Source: Gaertneriomyces semiglobifer (Eukaryota; Chytridiomycota; Chytridiomycetes; Spizellomycetales; Spizellomycetaceae). From it: a DNA stretch of 64,000 bases. Every line of letters starts with the position of its first letter. Position 1 is the stretch's first letter. The stretch is from assembly GCA_025558075.1 (NCBI GenBank), contig JAHLKF010000029.1, positions 1 through 64,000 on the forward strand. Reading direction: 5' to 3'. Below are positions 33,874 to 44,163 of the stretch, one piece after another. The notes beneath the pieces are model-generated. The model saw nothing but the letters and a program-made list of their open reading frames with translations. It was not told the origin of the DNA and did no database searches. The translations under genes were made by a program, and so were the position numbers.

Positions 33874-34680
33874 GATCGATGTCGACTGTCGGGTAATCCA
33901 CATCCATATCAGGTGGGGGTTATTCTTATTGTGAGATCAGTATTCAAAGATCTAGATTGCGTTATTATTAGCGCCCCCATTCATTCAAATTCATGTTCAA
34001 AGCGCCTCATTTCTAAAATATGCATTTGTGCGCCTGCCCACCTGGTGTTCTTATTCATTCATGTACAAATTCAAATTCAGCGCAGTCGAGTTCTCTTTGC
34101 CCGAGCAGGTTCTCGCCCCCGTCTTCTTCTTCCCGGCCGCGTGACATATGAATTATGAATTTGAATTTGAGCGGACTTGGCGAGGATTCCCCAGCGCGTG
34201 AACTTTTTGCTTACCAAATCATCTGAGCCCCTACGCGATCATGAACCTGAGAACAACCACACACGACAACTCGCTCAATTCATCCCACAGCCCATATGCA
34301 TAGATCTAGAGTGGTCTTCCCAACGCCTCCGCGATGGACATTCTAGAATACCGTTTACATCCGCAAGACACCTGGGACGACTACAAGGCTCATTTACAAG
34401 AAAAAAATGGCAGAAATCCTCCTATGGAAAGGCCCAGCTGATCGAAAGGCCCAAGCACTTAAGCGAGTACAAAAGCAAGCTTCTTCATGTAAGTTTGTCT
34501 GCATTGTATGTCGTTGCATACAGAAATAGGGCAGTGAGTCTGCAGAATGCTTGCGCGTTGGGATTGCTAGCCATATCGGAGCCGTCTGACATTTGTCACA
34601 GGCTGGACTGTGACAGCGGTCCTGGACAACGTCACCCCGCTCGATAGGTGATACTTGTCCCATTGAAAGTTCTATTTCAC

Positions 34681-34739
34681 GGAGAAAGTGTAGCATTCGC
34701 ACTGACAGCTATATTCAGTGCGAATGCTACCTTTTCTCC
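34681..34739. repeat. Long imperfect hairpin, 25-bp arms
   Basis: Arms 34681-34705 and 34715-34739 are complementary at 23 of 25 positions; the inner 16 bp (GTAGCATTCGCACTGA) are perfect. The loop is 9 nt. It is isolated in intergenic DNA, with no flanking duplication noticed. Confidence 0.88.
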
Positions 34740-35082
34740 AAGTGTGCGCAGACGTAGACGATTGTGAGCAAGTGTCAGAACAGCAATTGCAGCATGTGGT
34801 AGATATAAAGACCTCTTGGGCAAACTCACCACTCATCTTCCATGGGCATTCATGTCCGAGAGCACAAGAACGAGCCAACACCCTCCGAAAGAACAAGGGG
34901 TATTCGGTCTACGCTGTCGACCCCTGTACCACGCAAAACACTGACTGACAACCGGGGACTGCAAACGGAAATGTTCTATTGCTTATATACAAAGATCTAT
35001 GGTGCATATTGCATATGCATATGCAAAGGCTTCACTTGTAAAAATATATATACACTACATAGCATCTGCCACCCGGGTGTTA

Positions 35083-35610
35083 TCAGCACAGCCGGGTTCT
35101 CACTTCCATTAGTGCTTTGCCCAGCAAGTTCTCGCCCCATCGAGAAATAACTTTATGATCTCCTTCCTTGACGTGAACCGACTTGGCAGGATCCGTGCCC
35201 GTTCCCCATTTCCGATCTCGTGCGGACGCTTCAAACAGCTTCTTATCCCCCGTATCCTTCAACGCCTGTGCAAACAACGGATGCTGCTCAAACTTGGCCA
35301 TGAGAAGGTCCACCAACTTGCTCTCCAACATCGCGTTCCACACCGATTCGTCATAGTGCGCCACGCGGCGTCCTAACAGGCGTTGCTGTCCGGGATCCGG
35401 CGTTGCGAGAATCTGGGCTGCTACGATTTTGTCTTTGAATACGCGCGCTTTGAGGTGCATGATGGCTTGTTCGGCGTTGTTGTAGTGGTATCCGTCGTAG
35501 GTGAACGGGCTGTGCGTCCAGTTGGACATGAATCCTGGTGGTCTCCAGAAAAATACTGCCCATGCGTTGGTACGCGTATCATACTGAGAAGGTTGGAGTA
35601 ACTCGGTCAT
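35083..35610 (-). CDS. NADAR-domain protein (YbiA-like)
   Basis: An intronless 175-aa protein from a clear ATG. It is a complete NADAR domain: FFWRPPGFMSNWTHSPFTYD, YHYNNAEQAIMHLKARVFKD, a helix DESVWNAMLESKLVDLLMAK, then KKLFEASARDRKWGTGTDP and GENLLGKALMEVRTRL. The paired Glu and Trp/Asn positions in the first and third blocks are those conserved in the family. NADAR proteins include bacterial YbiA and plant COS4-type N-glycosidases that break down reactive riboflavin-pathway intermediates; others reverse ADP-ribosylation on DNA bases. In fungi the role is mostly unassigned. The neighbours do not indicate a riboflavin cluster. Confidence 0.88.
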   Translation of the reverse strand: MTELLQPSQYDTRTNAWAVFFWRPPGFMSNWTHSPFTYDGYHYNNAEQAIMHLKARVFKDKIVAAQILATPDPGQQRLLGRRVAHYDESVWNAMLESKLVDLLMAKFEQHPLFAQALKDTGDKKLFEASARDRKWGTGTDPAKSVHVKEGDHKVISRWGENLLGKALMEVRTRLC

Positions 35611-36071
35611 CGTCGTTTGCTTTCGAGATGAAATTGCTTTTGAGGTGGAAGACGATAAAGTTTAAGATGATACTGGAAATGTTCTGGGATATTCATTTTC
35701 GTTCAGCAGCTTTCACATCCCCTTTTATATGCTTGCTGCATGCGTCGTTCAGAGCTATTCGCTGTTGCCAGTAACCTGTCTGTCACGGCAAACCAGTCAC
35801 CCTGCTCAACAATGGTGACTTTACCGCCAATGACCACCCCGCACACATAGCACCGTGCACACGTATTTTCTCATGGCGTTGAACCAATAAATGCGATACG
35901 TCCTTCCCCGCACATTACATGTACATACTCTTGCTCCTGCCACTTTACCTCCATTCGCTCTTTTCGTGTACAAATCAGTCACAACGTTTGTCCTAACTTT
36001 CCCACTGTTCTTTGACTCTGCCACGATTTCCTGACCCGTGTTTTAATTTTCTCATCTGGAAGTGCGCAACC

Positions 36072-36366
36072 ATGGTCCAAGTGAGTTCACACCCGTTTTT
36101 GGTGTGTTGCGCTCATCGAGACAGCCTGCTCGATCAATGATTATGGATAATGCTTTTTTGGTTCATTGGTTCGTTCTTGCTGGTGGTTTTGATAGACTCG
36201 ATTCGTCGGTCTCTTCGGCCAGCACATGTGCACTCACATGACTCGCCCACGTGACAGCACGTTACTCTCTGGGGCGGCCCGTCAATGTGCAAAGTTCCGC
36301 CTTTGCAACGCGTACTGGTTTGGTGAAGTTGTCAATTCAATTGAGGCGAGTGTTTTACAGGTGTGA
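36072..36366 (+). CDS. Tentative 59-aa protein with a 9-nt first exon
   Basis: ATG in an AACCATGG context at 36072 is followed by a good donor (CAA|GTGAGT). A 115-nt intron ends TGATAG at 36195, and exon 2 continues in phase to TGA at 36366. The product is 59 aa, basic and Cys-containing (MVQTRFVGLFGQHMCTHMTR, QCAKFRLCNAYWFGEVVNS). It lies directly upstream of the beta-adaptin gene and could alternatively be part of its 5' leader as an upstream reading frame. No homologue is recognised. Confidence 0.35.
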
Positions 36367-36645
36367 ACAGACAGGATAGATTTTCATTTTGGGAAAGTTG
36401 TAGCTGGGTGATGCTGCATGTGTAGGCCGTGTTTGTTGGGCTGTTGATTAGACGGGTCTTTATTTTAAACACGCACGGGACAAAGATCGACGGGGTGTGT
36501 ACTGTGCAGAAGGTAGAATCATCGGAGAGAGAGACGAAAAGGGACGACCCACAAACCACAAAGAGAGCAACGAGAGCGGCCGAGATTCCTCTCCACCTTC
36601 CACCTGTCTTCATAACTTAAAACGTAGCAAGAACTTACAAAGAAA

Positions 36646-39600
36646 ATGAGTGACGCAAAGTATTTCCAACGTGGTACGGTAAATCGAACATCCAACCTTT
36701 TGTATTATAACCCCAACTGGTTTTCCGCAAAGAAAATCAGCTTCGAATATATGTTAACCCTTTGTGTCTTTCTTTCGTCTTTTAAGGCAAGATCCACGAC
36801 CTCCGTCTGGAACTCACATCCGACCGTAAAGACCCCAAACACTCCAAGAAAAAAGTAGCCCTCAAAAAGATAGTGGCGAACATGACGATGGGCAATGATA
36901 TGAGTGCGTTGTTTCCAGATGTGATTGCGTGTATGGGCATACAGATGTTGGATATTAAGAAGATGGTCTATTTGTATGTCATGAATTATGCGAGGGCGAG
37001 GAGTGATATGGCGGTTTTGGCGGTGAATAGTTTGAGTAGGGTAGGTGACCTTTTGTTTTATTGTTGTCGTTGTTTTTTTTTGGTTTTTGGTTTTTATTGG
37101 AATGTGGGAGTGGGGAAAGGCGGAGAACGGTGGAGGTGAGATGGAGACCGTTGCGTGAAATGGGATGGTGAAAGGACGGGTGGAGCGTCGAGAGCTTCAA
37201 GAGCTTTAAGAGCTTTGAGAGCTTTGACGGTGCGGCGTGGTGGAAGGAGCGGAACGTGAGAATGGAACAAGTGGTTCATCGCGTGATATGGTTCGTAAGG
37301 CCTAGATGGTAAGGTGGAAGCAGCATGAAGAGAGAATTTGGGGGACTTGGAACACATTACAGCCGAGAACGCACGACAGGAAGGAATGTGAGATTTGTCA
37401 AGATGATGCTTGATCTCTTGATCTAGTGCTCACTGGCAAGATGCGCATGATAAAAAGTAACTTGGAAAACCCGGGTGGAAACTGAAACTCACTTCATTGT
37501 TAATAGGACGCAGAGGACCCCAACCCGTTGATCCGTGCGCTTGCCATCCGAACCATGGGCTACATCAACGTGGATCCGATTATGACCGAACTCCTACGTC
37601 CGTTACACCGCTGCCTCTCCGACAAGGACCCGTATGTGTGCAAAACCGCCGCCATCACGGTCGTCAAACTCTTTATGCACAACCGTCAACTCGTCGACTC
37701 TGAAGGGTTTCTCCCTGAACTCCAAGCTCTTCTCAACCACGACAACTCAACGGTTGTCGCCAACGCCGTGGCCGCACTGATAGAGATTTCGTCCCGCAGT
37801 GACGATTTCAACTTTGAACTGGACGTGAGTCAAGCGAATAAACTCTTGACTGCACTCAATGAATCGTCTGAATGGGGACAGGCCTATTTGCTTGACGCCA
37901 TCACTTTTTGCGCCCCTCAATCCTCTCAAGACGCCGAACTCCTCGCTGATCGCGTGTTGTCTCGCTTACAACACGCCAATTCTGCAGTTGTCCTCACGGC
38001 GTGCCGTGTCATCATCTACCTCACGCATTACATCTCTAACACCGAGGTTGTCTCGGGATTGGTCAAGAAACTGGCTGCCCCACTCGTAACCCTCTTGCAT
38101 TCGCAACCAGAGATACAATACATCTCCCTCCGCAACATCTTGCTGTTGCTGAACCACACCCCAACGCTTCTCAACAAAGACCTCAAGGTGTTCTTTTGCA
38201 AATACAACGATCCGATCTACGTCAAGCTCTCCAAACTCGAGATTTTGGTTCGGTTAGCGGATGCATCGAATATCGGCGAGATCCTAAGTGAATTAAAAGA
38301 ATATGCGTCGGAAGTGGATGTGGATTTTGTGCGCAAATCTGTTCGATGCGTAGGCCGTTGTGCGGTGCGAATCGAACAAGGAGCCGACCGTTGCGTGAAC
38401 GCGCTTGTCGAACTCATCCGTGGTGGAGTGAGTTATGTCGTTCAGGAAGCCATTGTGGTCATCAAGGATATCTTTCGCAAGTATCCTAACCGATATGAGA
38501 GTCTGTTGACGGTGTTGTGTGAGGCGTTGGATACCCTTGATTCCCCCGACGCCAAGGCGAGCATGATCTGGATTGTGGGACAGTATGCTGAACGGATTGA
38601 TAATGCGGGGGAGTTGTTGAGTGGGTTCTTGGAAGGGTTCTTGGATGAGCCGGCGAATGTCCAGTTGGCGTTACTCACTGCTATTGTCAAGTTGTTTATT
38701 AAGCGACCGAGTGTGGGACAGGATTTGGTCCCGCGCGTGTTAAAGTATGCGACGGAAGAAGTGGGGTCCCCTGATTTGCGTGATCGGGGGTACATCTATT
38801 GGCGGTTACTCTCCACGGATCCTGTTGCGGCCAAAGCCATTATTTTGTCTGATAAACCCGCGATGCAGGGGGACGAGTTGATGGACCCCGTGTTGCTCGA
38901 GGAGCTGTTGTTGAATGTGGGGTGTTTGAGCAGTGTGTGGGGAAAAAGTGAGCGGAGCTTTGTGGGAGGTGTTCAGCCGAGAGGGGTCCGGCCGAGTAGA
39001 GCTTTGGTGTTCCGCCAGAAAGGGGAGATGATGCCTGAAGAGGGGATGGGGGAGACAGGTGCGGTGTATGGAAATCAGTTTGAGAATGAGTTGGGAATGG
39101 GCGGGATGATGAGCACGGGGGGGTTGAACACTGGAGTCATGGGTGGAGGCTTGGATGGATTGGGTGGAGATGGAGCCATGGGTGGGTTGGGTGATTTGCT
39201 GGACCTGGATATGGGCGAGGAGAACATGAGTATGGGTATGACAATGGGTATGGAAGGGGGAGCTGATTTGAGTGGCGTTTTTGGAGGTATGGGTGGTGAT
39301 ACTACCACTTCGGGTATGAATACGAGTCTGAGTTGGGCTGGGAATGCGGGCACCATGGGAGCTGCTGCTGGTGGTGCTGGTATTGGTCCAGGAATGAATA
39401 TGGGCATCGGAGGAGCGACAACCACGCCTTCTGGTGTTGCAGGGGATTATTTCGGTGGTGCCAATGTCATGAATGTAGGAAACGTCGCGTCTGGGTCGGG
39501 TATGGGCATGGGCATGGGCCCGGGTACGCCCAACTCCTTTGGGTTCCAACCGTCCCCATTGTCACCGGGATCAGGGCAGGGAAACCCATTTGCGCAACCC

Positions 39601-40911
39601 AACCTTGGAATGGGTTCGGCAGGTGGGTACTCGGCAGCACCCATGATGGGTCAGAGTCAAACGCCGAATTCTCAACCACCAGGAGGGGCTCCGAATGCGT
39701 ACGCTGGTGGGAGCAGAGGGATGGGTGCGGCTACCGGCTCAAGTATGGGGGGTGGTGCACGGAGTGGTGGCGGGACCATGTATCCCAACGCGAGTGCGAC
39801 ACCTCCAACTGCGAGCACGGCATCTGGAACCGGCACACCGACACCCAACCCGATGGCGGGGATTTCGCTCTCACAGCGTGACGCCTTGAGTGTGCTGGAT
39901 CCGTTCGCCAAGACATCGTCGTCATCTACAACCACGCCTCCTAACACCGGTGCGGGTCTTTCCAGCACGGCGACGTCGTCGACAACAACGACAAATTCCA
40001 ACCCATTCGCGCAGTCCAATACGGGTGCGTTAGCAAGTGGCATGAAAAATTTATCAATATCCTCGCCTCCTACGAATCCCACACTCCCGATGAATGCCGC
40101 AACCTCTCCAACCAACACCGCAATGACATCCCCCGTTCTTCCACTCCCGTACACGCCTTCCTCCGCCCTCATCATTTCCCACAACTTTTCACGGTCGATT
40201 GCATCCCCTGGCTCACAAACACACATCTTTTTGCACCTCCACTTTACAAACCCCACTCCAACCGCAGTTTCGGTCTCTGGCCTCCTCTTTAACAAAAACG
40301 CTTTGGGTTTGTCCCCCATTCCTATAGCTCCCACACTTGTTCCCGCCCAACAACAACAACAACAACAACAGACTCCGACAGTGTTGAGTGTCGGCATGCT
40401 GTTTGATCCCAACATGATCATCCCACCACCAACACAAACAGCAACCCCATCGACTTCCACTGGAGAAATCCAAGTCGCCCTAAAAACCAGTCTTGGAATA
40501 TTCTACGCACGCACGACCGTCCCGCTTCATATCGTTCTCTTCACACCTGCTGGCCGAGTCGATCCCGACACCTTCCTCCAATCATGGGGTGACGCTTCAT
40601 TGAACAGTCACATAACAACAACAACAAGTGGTAGTAACATAAGTAGTACAGGGGGAGACTTGGAACCCGCATTGGAGAAACGGAATGTGTTTGTGGTGGC
40701 GAGACGGAATGTGGATACGGGTGTGGTGGTGTTTGTGAGTGTTGGAGTGGATGGTGTCGGCGGTGGTGCTGGTGGTGGTGTGGGAAGGGTGTTGGCGGAG
40801 GTGAGGTTCGACCCGACCCAGAATGTGATGGTGACTGTGAAAGCCAAAATGGGCGTGGAGATGTTGAAAGGGATTGCTGAGGCGTTGGCTGGGATTGTGA
40901 GGACGCTATGA
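36646..40911 (+). CDS. AP-1/AP-2 complex beta-adaptin
   Basis: Three exons (36646-36673, 36787-37040, 37507-40911) encode 1228 aa. The start MSDAKYFQRGKIHDLRLEL and the solenoid trunk (KKVALKKIVANMTMGNDMSA, DPNPLIRALAIRTMGYI, YVVQEAIVVIKDIFRKYPNR, KASMIWIVGQYAERIDNAGE) are diagnostic of beta1/beta2 adaptins. The trunk ends near residue 590. A Met/Gly-rich then Ser/Thr-rich hinge of roughly 400 residues follows, with no clear clathrin box seen. A C-terminal appendage with a Gln run (encoded by CAA repeats) closes the protein. Beta-adaptin bridges cargo and clathrin on trans-Golgi, endosomal or plasma-membrane coats. The protein is longer than the usual 700-950 aa because of the hinge. Intron 2 (466 nt) is exceptionally long for this window. 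Confidence 0.93.
37192..37227. repeat. 9-bp tandem repeat in a beta-adaptin intron
   Basis: Four GAGCTTNNA units (GAGCTTCAA, GAGCTTTAA, then GAGCTTTGA twice) sit in the middle of the 466-nt intron. Confidence 0.8.
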
Positions 40912-41297
40912 AGCTATGAATGTGTGCAGGAGAGGCTTCGTAGATTAGGTGTGTGTTGGAGGAACCTGTCTTTCTCGTGATGAAATGATGAAATGTATAC
41001 ACATTTGTTGCCTGGTGTTTTTGTTTTTTTTTTTTGGATTTCAGCCCTGCCCTTTGTTTTTTTTTGTTTTTATTTGTAGTGATATCTGTTTTTGCGGAAA
41101 GGCAAACCCATATCCAACACCCTCTTCCGCAGCTTTCTCCTTCTCGACCCGGTATCCACCACCACCCCGACTCTCCCTCTCTCTGGCTCTCCCCCTCTCT
41201 GACTCTGCCACACACTCCCTCTGTGTCTGTCTCCACACACACACACGCACACACACACCACGGCTCAACACAACCCTCTCCTTCCCTCTCATATCCT

Positions 41298-43084
41298 CTA
41301 CCCATGCAAAGCCGCACACAACGCCGCCCCAATCCCACTCCCATCCCTCGCCTGTTCCAACACAACCCCCTCCGCAACCAACCCCAACAACTCCCTCAAC
41401 GCGTCTCCCATCCGATTCGAGAAATGCGGGTAATGCTCAAACACCGATCCATCCACAGCAACCGTACATCCACTCAACCGGTTGGTTTTTGTGAGGATGG
41501 CGGCGATCCCGGCTGCAGAGAGACGGGCGGCGCGGATGCCGACGAGTTCGCAGACGTGTTTGACCATGCGACGGTCGGAGACTGTTGTGTGGGGGATGTG
41601 GACGAGGTCTTCGAGGACGGACCGGGTGTCGGAGAGTTCGATGGAGTGGTCTCTGTTGTTTAAAAAAGAAACCGTGAGTGGTTGTGTTGATAATGAGCGT
41701 GGGATAAATGGAGTGTAGGTATCAATTTCATTCGTGAAAAGGTATTGAGGAGTCGAGGTCGGAGTGGGGGGAAACAGGGGGACAGATGGAAAGACCGAGA
41801 AAAAGAGAGGACTTACCTCTCAATACGACTCATCCACGCAGTTTCAAAACCACCACGATCCTTCAAACATCCATACTCGCCCTTGAACAACTCGCCCGTC
41901 CCAATCAAATCCAACAACGCGAACCGGACAATCTCCCCCAAATACATGCCACTGATCATTTTCTCAAAGATCTGTTTGCGAGGGTTGGACGAGGCGCGGT
42001 CGAGTTGTTGGTCGTACAGCGTGGTGGGGAGGATGTGCTCTTGGTCGTAGGCTCCCCATTCGGTGTTGATGATCATTTCTTCAGAGGTAGAGGGGGTGGG
42101 GAGGGGTTTGGTGAGGTTGGAGAGGGACTCGACGTATGCGGCGTTGGTGCCGGTGCCGAGGATCACGGCGATGAGGGTTTGAGAGTCCTTGTAGGCGTGA
42201 GAGATGAGGGTTCTAGATCAAAAAGGTACAAAAACACACGCACGTTAGGTTAACTCCAAAGGAAGTGTGAGCAAGAAGTCAAAAGCTGGCACATACCCAA
42301 CGGTATCATTTACCAGTGCGGTGACTTTAACATTCAGCCCGCGTTTCTTCAGGGCTACTCCCAACAGCTCCACCACATCCTTTCCAACAACACCTTCACA
42401 CTGATACCCCTTATTCCATTGCATCAAAGTACCCCGATTCACTGCCGTCTGCTTGATAGGAAAGGAAAAAGTGAACCCCAACTTGCGCTCCTCGGCCACA
42501 TCCAATCCCTGTTCTTTCAAGAACGTCTCTATACACTCGGCGAAAAACCCAAACAGCACATCCCCATGGGCGACTTTCAGATCCTCCGTCACGACATGTT
42601 TGGACTGACGGACGCGTGCACGACCCTGGCCTTCAAACGTCACCAAACACACCCGAAAATTCGATCCACCGAGATCCAACGCGAGGTAGGACCCTGTTTC
42701 GTCTCCGGTCGGGCGTTTGACGATATACGAAGGGATCATGCGCACGGTATGGCCGTCGGCCGCAAGTCCTTTGCGCATCTCGTTGGCGAGGTGTTTCACC
42801 ATTTGTTGGAGGTGTTTGGTGGAAATCGTGAAATCGTGTTCCAGACGGGGATAGATCATGGATCCGTTCGACACTGCTGTTGTTGGAGAACCATTCTCGG
42901 ATTCTTCAGAGGTGGTGGTGGGGAGGATCCGACCGATGATGCGAGGACGGTGACGAGACCCCTTTCGCGATTTGGGACCTTGAGAAGTCGGCGCGGAAAG
43001 GAGGAATTGGGATACAGCGCAGAGTGTGATCCCGGTGGTGAGGCCGAACAAGAATGTGGATGTATCGATCTTGTCTGGAAGCAT
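41298..43084 (-). CDS. Hexokinase with an N-terminal membrane-anchor-like helix
   Basis: Three exons (43084-42297, 42212-41817, 41652-41298; introns 84 and 164 nt) give 512 aa. Hexokinase signatures appear in order: YLALDLGGSNFRVC (phosphate 1), LGFTFSFPIKQTAVNRGTLM then QWNKGY (sugar site), ALVNDTVGTLISHAY (catalytic Asp), VILGTGTNAAYVE (phosphate 2) and AVDGSVFEHYPHFSNRM with GSGIGAAL (adenosine region). The enzyme phosphorylates glucose or other hexoses at the first step of glycolysis. Residues about 8-30 (TSTFLFGLTTGITLCAVSQF) are hydrophobic and followed by a basic stretch (KSRKGSRHRPR), a layout like plant type-B hexokinases anchored to mitochondria or ER. Typical soluble fungal hexokinases lack this. 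The anchor is inferred from sequence alone. Confidence 0.93.
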
Positions 43085-44163
43085 TTTTTACTTTTATTCT
43101 GTTTTGCAGCAGGAATGGTTACAGTATCAGCAGTTCTCTCCCTTTTGTCGTGCTCTTTCTCTTTCTCTCTCTCCCTACGCTCAAGTGCTCTCTCTCAGCA
43201 GAGTGATCTCATCAATTCAACGCTCCTATTCATTTGCATCCATCTACGCACCGTACCGCCTGCCTTTTGAATCAATCCAAATCCAAAAACAACACACAAC
43301 CCAAATGCAACAAACGCAGAGCGTCCACACCGCGTTGACTTCACTTCACACCTTGCGAGTGACTTACGAGTGAGTGAGATGAGTTATCACAGTGACATCA
43401 TCGTGGATCAGGCGATGTCGCGTGGGTTGCCGTTGTGAGTCATGGCTTGTACTGTCATGTGATGTATCATGTGACCTGTCATGTGGTTTCATGTGTTAGC
43501 CATGTGATGCTGTCCTAATGGGGAAATTCGGCGTCCAAAAAGATCAACAAGCCGAAAAGCTTTGCTTTCTCGACATCCCGTTTTGTACTTGTAATTGTGT
43601 GTGTGTGTGAGAGCATTATATTATGGCAATTGTGGGCATGCATTGAATTCTGAATTCGAAGATGATCATTCGTGCAATTGGGTTCAAATTCCCATTCCAA
43701 TTCATGCTCATATCATTCTTGTCCACTCAAAAAACGTTGGCCTGCCATGTCGTTCATTAATTAATGAGCCGGCACTGGTTTCTCAGACTAACGCCAATCC
43801 GCGGCTATCTACATCTGTTCTCCACATCCCATCCAACCTCCAGATCCAGATCCAACTTCCATCCACCACTAGTACCACCACCACTCGCATCGTTCGTTCG
43901 TTGGTTGTATCTCGAATACAAACGTAACCCAATAATAATATTAACAATGTCCAGTTCACACACGCGCTCGGAATAAAAAGTGGGAAGAACTTCTCGACAA
44001 TTGACAATTGGCATGTAGAATGTTTATGTGTGCCGCCAACAGGCACCAGTGAATAATAGATATATACATACCATAGCCATAGTGTGTGGCATTCTAGATA
44101 GATGAGTAGTTGATTTGGAAAGTGCTCTCTTTATTTCTGTCACCCGCAACTATTATTATCAAG
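43085..44163. other. Divergent promoter region of hexokinase and AFG1-like genes
   Basis: About 1.1 kb between two divergent starts. It has CT-rich sequence near 43150-43200 and GTGTGT at 43597-43608. No coding feature is supportable. Confidence 0.45.

Larger units (their letters stand above)
33470..35082. other. Long intergenic region with repeats and a hairpin
   Basis: About 1.6 kb without a convincing gene. It contains a GCACAT hexamer repeat merging into a GT run (33832-33873), several copies of a TTCAAATTCA / TGAATTTGAA word (near 33727, 33990, 34070 and 34150) and the long imperfect hairpin at 34681-34739. A marginal plus-strand gene is possible: ATG 34407, exons 34407-34488 and 34602-34651, 43 aa, MAEILLWKGPADRKAQALKR start. 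It is too weak to call. Confidence 0.45.

Noticed and set aside
38806..40460. Long minus-strand frames opposite beta-adaptin
   Set aside because: They are antisense to the low-complexity hinge; no motif supports them.
43620..43700. tRNA-like T-arm word (GGGTTCAAATTCCC)
   Set aside because: No cloverleaf can be formed; acceptor, D and anticodon arms are absent.
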